Of a stretch of DNA of 64,000 nucleotides, positions 56,730 through 64,000 are shown piece by piece (position 1 is the stretch's first letter; every line of letters starts with the position of its first letter). Origin of the DNA: Okapia johnstoni. Its lineage: Eukaryota > Chordata > Mammalia > Artiodactyla > Giraffidae. A program made the position numbers and the translations under genes. The stretch lies in contig CM044312.1 of assembly GCA_024291935.2 (NCBI GenBank), positions 2,152,501 to 2,216,500 of the forward strand, in the 5' to 3' direction. The notes below the pieces were generated by a model, which did not search any database, had not been told where the DNA came from, and saw only the letters and a program-made list of their open reading frames with translations.

Positions 56730-57240
56730 AGCAGGAGCGGCCAGCGTGGCCTCCGGCCGGCGTCCCCCAGAGCTCCTGCAGCTGCACCCGCTTCCTGCAG
56801 CGTCGTCAGGAGCCCAGAGGTGAACCCCACGGGCAGGCAGAGGCTGCTGGAAGGCACCCCCACCCCCGACAGGCACTGTTGGGAAAACCCCCTCCAAGTG
56901 CGGCCCCGTCCCGCTTCAGGACACCCAGGCATCTTGACCGAGCAGGTGGACGGGGCTCCCCTCCGGGTCTGGGGGGAGGAAACGAAACCCGAGGGAGGAG
57001 GTGGGAGAGCAGGGAGAGGAGGGACAGGCAGAGTGGACGGGGAGCGGGAGCACGCAGGACACACAGCTGCGGAGAGAGAGACACGAGGCTCCAGAATCCA
57101 CGCGGGAGAGAAAGCGGCGGCCGCGGGGACCCGAGGACACCCGCACGTCTGGGCTCCCAGACAGGGTGTCCCCGGAGTCGGCTGGACGTTGGGGAGCAGG
57201 GCGGGGAACTGCGGAGCCGGCGCGGGTCCCTCCTCCCACG
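56730..57240. promoter_or_regulatory. CpG island
   Basis: About 510 bp of GC-rich DNA with roughly 45 CpGs by eye, densest around 57090-57230 (for example 'aagcggcggccgcggggacc'). Density appears near expectation for the base composition, unlike most of the window. It is followed by a C-rich tract and an AT-richer block. It could be a promoter of an unannotated transcript or an orphan island. No gene can be attached from sequence alone. The 270-codon plus frame and 256-codon minus frame here are by-products of base composition. Confidence 0.5.
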
Positions 57241-57308
57241 TGCTCCCCCTCCCCTCCCCCTCCCCTCCCCCACATCCCCTCCCCCGCCCCCCTCCCTGCC
57301 CCCTCTTC
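57228..57308. repeat. C-rich polypyrimidine tract
   Basis: 'ctccccctcccctccccctc' and further CT-rich sequence; on the other strand this is G-rich with several runs of four or five G, a G-quadruplex candidate. Confidence 0.85.
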
Positions 57309-59185
57309 AAAACACTTGAGCTCAAGATAAAAACAAACAAAGTTGGCAAACTATCGAAATAAGAATAAGGAGTTAATTTTTTCAAAATTCTGGAGGAGCA
57401 AGGCGGCCGGGCCCTTGCTCCTTGCAAGGTTGAAGCCAGAACTGGACATTAAAGAAAGCATTCATCTTGGTGTGACCGCTGACGTCTTGCAGCCCATCAG
57501 GGCCCGTCCGCAGAGCTATAACCGTACAATCCAATACTGCAAGGACAGGACGCCAGAAGCCCAGGCCGGGTATTTTTATAACCGACCCGACCCCGGGCGG
57601 AAGGGCTGTGCTGAGTGCCCGCCCGCACCCATGTCCCCGGAGCAGGGCACCCAAGTGTCGGGACCCCCACCTCGAGGCTTGGACTAGGAGAGAACTGGGG
57701 CTCCAACACCCTGGCTGCAAGGGACCGAGGGGACTGGCGGCTCGAGCCGAAGAGCCTGGACGCCTCCCGCCCCAGCTGCGCAGTCAGAGCTTTGTGACCA
57801 CTCATGCCTGCCACCCTGAGCCTCAGTCTCCCCATCTGCAGCCCTGAGACACGTACGCCCAGCATCACGGGAGACGCAAGGGCGGGTGGTGTGGAGCTGC
57901 ACCCGGCGGGGCTGAGTTCTCCTTATCGCGGGTCATCATCGCCTCTTGTCGAGCTGGGGGGAGGCATGCTGGCCCCACGTGTCCCCCTTCGCTGAGGACC
58001 CAGCTGCCCAGGCAGGCGCCCACTCCACCAGTGGCCCAGTACTGTATGACCCGCAAGTTCCCCACGAGCGACGAGACAAGTTCTGGGGCCTTGGGCCTAC
58101 GGCCCAGCTCAGCATGTGCAACAGCTTTCTTGGGGCCCCCTCCACTCTGGGCCCTTCCCTGCCAGCCCTGGGGGCACCCCTGAGCCCTGCCTGCTTTAGC
58201 ATCACCCCCTCCGGCCCGTGTCTTGCCCCCTGCCCGGTCTCATCCACAGCAGATGCCACCAGGAGCAGCCGCGTGTTCTCACTTACATGTCTGCCTTTCT
58301 CTCCTCTCGAGATATGAGCCCCTGTGAGAAAGGTTTTTCTGTCTCCTCTGTTCACCTCCTGGAGCTCTGTTACCTACCTCATGGAACACGGATGCTCATG
58401 TGTCTTTCAGGCAAGAGCGAGTGGGTCAGTCGACCGGTCAAAAGCCCTTCCCATCCCTTTCCCCTCATTCTGGGTGACGCGAGGGGCTTTGGGGGCCACC
58501 CCGGGGGCCGAGTTGAAGCAGTCAGCTTCCTTCCTCACCTGCTACCTGCTGGCTGTCCCTCCCACCCCCAGCCAGACCCTGGTCCACTCTGAGGTGGGTC
58601 CAGAAGTTACGGGTCCCCTAGCTGGTCCCGTCCGCAGTCATTGCAGATGACAGCATCAATCGGGCCACAGACGCCTTCAGGGACCCCCTACCCCTGCCTG
58701 CTTAGTGCCAGCTCCCTGGGGAACAGGCCCCCTCCCAGCCTCTCAGAGCGCCAGGTCTTCCCCCAGGGCCTGCGAGGAGTGGGCCTCAGCACCGCGCCCA
58801 CCAAGGGAGCCTGGGACTGAGTCCCGGGGCCATGGGTCCTCACTCAGCCCTGCCGCCAACAAGCTGCCTGCTGGGTCCCGTCCTCTGGGCTCCCCTCGGG
58901 CACCCGCAGGGCCATGTGGAACAGCATGCCGCCCACTGGCCTGATCTGTCCCACCAGCACCTCGCTGCTACTTTCCACGCCGTTAGCAACAAGTCGCAGG
59001 AGAGGTTCCAACACCTGAACTGGGGAGGGGGGGTCCTGCACCCTGCCCTCTCCCAGCACCCCTGGCTGGTAACTAGGCTCGAGTCCATCAGCGGAGGCAG
59101 CGCCGTGTGCAGACAGCCTCCCTCTGGACGTGGACCTCCGGCCAGGCTGCAGGAGCGGCCCCACCACTCTGCGAGGTCAGCATCC
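57309..59185. other. unique interval downstream of the CpG island
   Basis: Starts with an AT-richer block (57309-57560) immediately next to the island. A 114-codon plus frame begins at a TTG (57343), so it has no supported mammalian start. A weak MIR-like core lies at about 57815-57850 ('gagcctcagtctccccatct'). Otherwise GC-rich without recognised genes. Confidence 0.4.
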
Positions 59186-59285
59186 AGCACCCATTTCACA
59201 GACAAGGACACCAAGGCTGAGAGATGAGCCGAGCATCCCTGAGACCGAGCAGCTGGGCTGTAAACCCAAGTGTCCGTGTGCCACG
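59186..59285 (-). repeat. MIR SINE remnant
   Basis: 'cccatttcacagacaaggac' and 'accaaggctgagagatgagc' match the reverse MIR core, then 'tgtaaacccaagtgtc' like 'cgaacccaggtctg'. Confidence 0.6.
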
Positions 59286-60848
59286 TGTCGCTGGGATTTG
59301 GTTGGGAGACAAAGCAGTCTCCAGGTGACTTAGGCATGAAGGCGGCCCTGCCCGTGGTGGGCGGTGGGAGGTACACCCTGGATACCTGGGAGGGCAGGCA
59401 GTCAGTGCCTCTCCTGGGCGGGGAGAGCCCTTGTTGCAGCCTCGCCCCCCCCCACGGTCCTCCACAAGGCCGGCTTCTCTGCCCCGGCCCCACAAGGCCC
59501 GCCTGTGTGCATCCGTCCGGCTATGCGACCTGCTACATTCCTCTGTACTGCGTGACATTCCAGCCACCCCGCCCGAGCCCTGTCGCATGGGGGTGAGACT
59601 TTACTCACTTCCCTGCCATCCATCCAGGAGAGGTCAGACAGGCCAGATCCAGGATCCGCTGGGGCTTCCGGAATGTAGCGGTGCAGCCACTAGGGCCAGC
59701 AGCCCCCCAGACCCCCACGACCCTGCGACACATCCCAGGAGAGAGGCCGGGGGCAGCTGCCGGCCCAGGCCCCACCGAGAGTCGAGGTTCTCAAGGCCCA
59801 CTTGTTGCAACGTCGTCTATTTCAGACGCCTACGGTTCTGAACGGGACAGATGGCCGGGCCGGGCATTGAGAATGGCTGGCACTCGAGGTTCCATTGTCC
59901 CGGGAGAAAGTGGGCTCCTGTACCCGACTTCCAAGCGGTCCTGTCCTGAAGGTCACCAACAATGTGACCACGCTGGGCAGCCACAGGGCGAGCAATGCTC
60001 CGCCAAATGAAAATCCTTTTGTTGTCAGGCCTGGAAGGTCACATGGTGCCCTTTGAGATTGCCTGGCCAGCAGGAAGTCCCCACCCCCACCCCCGTAAAG
60101 GTGACAGCCTCGGGGGCAGAAGTCAGCACCGTGGCATCGACCGGCAAGGCCACGCAAAGCCAAGGCCTATTTTCCTGTCACCAAAAAATGCCATCGTGGC
60201 CTGGGAACCATGACAATAAAGAGGTGCTTGTTTCAAAGGCCATCAGCTTGGCTGGTCCCGGAAGGAGAGGTGGCCACAGCTGGGCACCAAGCAAGGGGCC
60301 TTGGGGAGCCCTCAAGCCCAGCCAGTGTCTCTGGGGAGGTACGACCCAGCCAGCCCTCTTATCGTGGAAGCTGTGTTCTAGAAAGTCCACAAGCACAGAG
60401 ATATCGGGAACTAAGCCATGGTTCCCAGGAAAGATGGGGCTGGGTGCCTACAAGCCTCAGGCTTCGCGTTTTGCCAACTGATCAGCATATGCGCTTGTTT
60501 TGCGTGTTTCTGTTTAAAGACACCGTGCTGAGTGCATCCCATTGCTTCATGGACAGTGAGCTCCAGCCAACAGCCCTGTAACGGGCGCCTGAGTGGACCT
60601 GATCCAGCAGGTGCTCTCTCCACACGGCCCAGCACCGCATCCTGAACCTGGGAGCTCAGTACTGCATTTCACTACACCCGGGGACTGCTGGAAATAGAGG
60701 GAACACCCAGCAAATGTGCAAAGACATGGAGAACAGGGCCCTGGGCAAACCGTGAGAAGGACCCGTGCTTGCAGAACGAGCTGAAAGGAGGGTAGCAGCC
60801 CCAATGTCACTGAGGCCCCGAGCACAGATGGGGACCATCTGCACTCAC
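59286..60848. other. GC-rich unique interval
   Basis: No recognised repeat or gene; overlapping frames only. Confidence 0.4.
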
Positions 60849-60992
60849 GTTTTCCAACAGTCGTTTGACCTCAACTCTCAAATCCCTTCCTTCCTGGACG
60901 GAAAGGTGGTAGCCATCCCAACAGAAACTCAACTCCACTGCCACCTGCCCAGGATCACGACAGGTCTTCAGGTCATAGGTCTCTTCTGTGAC
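60849..60992 (-). other. candidate 144-nt exon, minus strand
   Basis: On the minus strand a strong acceptor ('tttttgcttcctccag') precedes base 60992, and a strong donor (AAC|GTGAGTG) follows base 60849. The 144 nt between are fully open in one phase (48 codons, phase 0-0), beginning VTEETYDLKTCRDPGQ and ending VEVKRLLEN. I do not recognise the peptide. Much of the segment can also be aligned by eye to a sense MIR ('gtgatcctgggcagg', 'ttgagtttctgttgggatgg'), so it may be an exonised MIR or a chance signal. No neighbouring exon was identified. Confidence 0.3.
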
Positions 60993-63169
60993 CTGGAGGA
61001 AGCAAAAATGTCCACAAGCACTTTTAAGAGGAAAAGTAGAAAAGTGGCTGTCATCACAGACTGGCATTTTGGCACAGTGTAGGCGCCCAAACGGAGATCC
61101 TCGTAGAACTTAGCTTCTTAGCTGTTCCCGGCGCAGAGGGCAGGGGGTGCTGCTAAACGCACCTGCTTTTTGGCGTCTCCAGAGAAAGCTGCAGGGCCGG
61201 GGGAGGACAACAACCCCTAACATGCCCCGCTGGGGCACACGTGGCCTCTGGGCCTATAGCTGCATCCTTGAGGAAGGGTCTGGAGCTGCTCCTTTGAAGG
61301 AACCTTCTAGAAGAACAGAGGGATGTGCCTGGGCCTCCTGAGACTCCACTCAGGCCTTGGGGATTGGACAACTCTGTCTCGAGCAGCTGGTTTTGAAAGG
61401 CATCAGAAAGCTGCACCTGGAGGCCCACCCTTTTCCGGGCTTCCCGGGAACCGCAGGCTCCCACACTGCCTCTGAGCCTCCTCAGACTTCTGTGCCTGTG
61501 CTTCCTGCTTGCCTTTGCCCCGCAGCCTCTCTCCTCCCCGCTTGGCTTTATCTAAAGCGTCCCGTGAGGTCACCTTGCCACCACCCTGCCGGCTCCCTGT
61601 GCCCCCTACCCCGCGGTGTCACAGCTGGCGGAAGACCGGAGGGCAGCGCAGGCCAATGAAGGAGCCCTTCCAGCTGAGAACAGCTCCCGGGGCAAACAGC
61701 ACAAGGCTTCCTCAGCCCAAACCCAGCCCTGGGCCGGCCCCACCCTACGCCCCCAGGGTCCAGACAAGCGGGTGGGGTTCGGGTTCAGGTTAGGACTGGT
61801 GAAGGCACTGGGGCCACGCAAACCAGCTCCTGGGAGAGGAGCCGAGCCAGGCCACGTGAGGCGGCCGTCTGGTGAAGGGGGCAGGCACCCCCTTCAGTCC
61901 TCTTCCTCATCACCCTCGGGGGGCTCAGGGCAAGGGTGGGTCTTTAGGAGTTGTCACCCACCTGCGGCCCCCGCTAGGGGAGCACAGGGTAGCCCCCACT
62001 GCCCACGCACACAGAGCGGGGTCAGGACTGGCAAGTGTGCGTCTAGGACGGGGCTCAGGGTCCCAGCTGGACCCAATCAAACTGGTGATCCTGCACCGGG
62101 AGTCCTCGTCTGCTGGGTGGAAGGACTGGCGATGTGATGACCGTTCACAGCTGGCGCTCAGCACAGAGCGGCTCCCAGGCCAGAGCCTGCATCGTGAGCG
62201 GGCCTCAAGTTCAGGGATGGGAGTTCAAGCCCCAGCCTGTCCTGGAACGGTCTCTGGTCATCCCTGGACCAGTGGGTTTCCCTAGAGGCAGGCCTTCTCC
62301 GTGCTAAAAGCAGAAACATTGGGCAACCTGGCACGAGCTTGCCACCCCGTTTAACTTTCCCAGCGTCTGTTTCATCCCCATAACGTGGAGGCGATGCCGT
62401 CCGACTCAGAGCATCAGAGTGCTTTCTTGTCCACCGAGAGCTGCCCCAGCGAACAGGCGCATGTCCTTCTCCCGTGGTGTAACTGGGGCTCCAGAAAAGC
62501 ACGCCTGCCGGCCCCCAGGGTCTTCCGTCCTGCAGACAAGCCAGCACCCTCCCCACTCCATCACTTTTACCTGAACTTCCGTCTTCAAAGGTCTGCTAGG
62601 AAAAGTCACCCCAATGTTGGCGCGCGCAGGTCCCAAAGAGAAGAGGGACGGGATCCGAGTTCCCGGGTGCTAACAAGTAAGAACCAGTCACCAAACATGC
62701 GACATTGCTTGTTCAACATATGTAGAAACTCGGGTTCACATATTGTAAAACTTGTCCTCCAAAATAGTAAAATGAGTGATCACGACGATCATCTCTGGCA
62801 GAGGAGCCTTCCTCCTTGGCCAGCGTCACAAAGTCGACGGGCAGCAGAGCTGAGTGGAAGGAGTGCTGCCTGCCTCTGCCAGGGCTGACGATGCGATGAC
62901 AGCATGGGGACTACTAGATACTCTGAATACCCTGCACGAGAAAAGCATCTAAAGACAGAGTGAGCACACGTATGCGCTGACACGCTGTGCTGCACACTGA
63001 AACTAACACAGTGAAACTGAGCTCAAACGGGAAAAGCGCTGGCGCTGCTCCTGCCCAGAGAGCCTTCACCCCCAGGCAAGATGCTGGGAATCTAAGCAGG
63101 AGAAGGACGCTTGGGTCCCTCAGTCTAGTCCTCTCCCCAGAACCCAGAGGACCCCCCCCCAGCTATCGA
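60993..63169. other. GC-rich unique interval
   Basis: No recognised gene. Frames up to 173 codons on the plus strand overlap minus-strand frames and have no domain. Confidence 0.4.
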
Positions 63170-63276
63170 GCTCCTACACTACTCCAGCCTGGCTCCTACC
63201 CTAGCCCGGCTCCTACCCTAGCCAAGCACCTACCCTACTGCAGCTCCTACCCTAGCCCTGCACGTACCCTAGCCTG
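63170..63276. repeat. degenerate minisatellite (about 16-20 bp unit)
   Basis: 'ggctcctaccctagc' and variants (cctacactactccagc, cacctaccctactgcag, cacgtaccctagcct) recur six or so times with uneven spacing. Confidence 0.85.
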
Positions 63277-64000
63277 GCAGGGGCACGCCCACCCCCCTCC
63301 ATGGGCCTGGTGGGAGCAGAGTCTGGTCGCTGACCTGAGCGCCCACCTTCCTGGGGTCCATCTTTCCCCCTGAGCCGTGCATCCTCACTGGTCCCACTCT
63401 CTTTAGGATCAGGGGCCCTTCGTCAGGGGTGCTCATGAGACAGGTCTCCCTCCTCACCTCCTTCGTCACCTCCTCCAACATGGAAGAGAAGGAGGCGGGC
63501 AAGAGCAAAAAGGAGGGGGGGATGGGGACAGGAAGGGGAGTGGAAAGGGAAGCCGGAGCCCGGAGTCCAGAGTCCTGCTGCACACAGGCTGGGGGCATGA
63601 GCTCAGCGTTTCTGGAAGGGGAAGGCGGGGCAGGGCCGCGCGGTCAGCGGTGACTCAGGCCTCTTTGTCCCGCGTGCACAGTGGTGGACAGAGAGTGGGC
63701 TCCATGCAGAACAAAGAGGTTCTGTGGAGCAGCCCCGAGCAGAGGGCAGCGCCAGGGAGGGAGCACCCAGAGAGAGGGGGAACCCAAGCAGCGTGGGCTG
63801 CCCGGAAGTGCAGCGACATCTAAGGTCCAGCGGGTGGGGCGCCAAGAGGCCGGCACGACCCCCTGGAGGGGGGCCAGGTGGGAGACAGCCACGCGGGCTG
63901 CTTCAGCCTCCTTCCAGTGCTCATGGCTCCTGGTGGGGCCTGGGCCCCCCTTTCTCTCCTGGAGTCGGGGGCGTTGCCCAGTAACTGGCGCACACCTCCC
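63277..64000. other. GC-rich unique interval at the window end
   Basis: A purine-rich patch at 63480-63560. No recognised gene or repeat. Confidence 0.4.

Noticed and set aside
56507..57319. 270-codon plus frame and opposing 256-codon minus frame
   Set aside because: Both cross the CpG island and C-rich tract; base composition suppresses stop codons there. Arg/Gly/Pro-rich without features.
57343..57687. 114-codon frame just downstream of the CpG island
   Set aside because: It begins with TTG, no in-frame ATG near the start, and ends in Pro/Gly-rich low-complexity sequence.

Overview
The window is mammalian nuclear DNA from a ruminant, most likely a bovid. Interspersed repeats give this: five 3' fragments of the BovB (RTE-type) LINE, about 17 Bov-tA/Bov-A SINE copies with tRNA-like heads, three CHR-type cetartiodactyl SINEs, and several L1 3' ends of the artiodactyl type. 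Older mammalian repeats (MIR, L2, hAT-type and a MER53-like DNA transposon remnant) lie between them. I cannot say which species or chromosome this is.

I found no protein-coding gene that I recognise. The longest open frames (up to about 270 codons) lie in GC-rich DNA, overlap each other on both strands, have low-complexity Pro/Arg/Gly/Ser composition and show no domain. I treat them as chance ORFs. The only frames with real protein ancestry are decayed BovB reverse-transcriptase fragments. The best unexplained exon-like signal is on the minus strand at 60849-60992: 144 nt, fully open, with a strong acceptor and a strong donor, probably overlying an old MIR. A weaker set lies at 19232-20120 on the plus strand.

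Layout. 1-4.5 kb: GC-rich, non-repetitive. 4.5-6 kb: an AT-richer block, a decayed tRNA-Gly(TCC)-like sequence, a SINE and an L1 tail. 6-10 kb: GC-rich with CpG clusters and two local tandem duplications (55 bp x2; a perfect 79 bp x2). 11-14.1 kb: BovB, SINEs, a (GT)23 microsatellite and an L1 3' end broken by two SINEs. 14-18 kb: GC-rich with a GGAT-type repeat and a polypyrimidine tract. 18.4-20.5 kb: long AT-richer stretch without recognised repeats. 20.5-29 kb: repeat-dense (BovB with RT motif, L1, SINEs, a tRNA-half insertion, minisatellites). 29-34 kb: GC-rich, with a 32-bp minisatellite and a CHR-2 SINE carrying a 12-copy internal 15-bp minisatellite. 34-38 kb: CA-rich tandem repeat, then a hAT remnant holding a SINE. 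38-53 kb: mixed, with several SINEs, a BovB, a TGATGG repeat and L2/MIR remnants. 52.5-52.8 kb: a CpG-rich 62-bp duplication beside a 20-bp triplication. 53-64 kb: GC-rich, with a CpG island at about 56.7-57.2 kb.

The region therefore reads as intergenic or intronic DNA in a GC-rich isochore. Its most informative features are nested insertions with readable target-site duplications, local tandem duplications, and a few candidate exons or regulatory blocks that need comparative or transcript data. I found no new enzyme system, CRISPR array or other prokaryote-style locus. Family names come from remembered consensus sequences, and boundaries are by eye (about +/-10 bp unless target-site duplications fix them).
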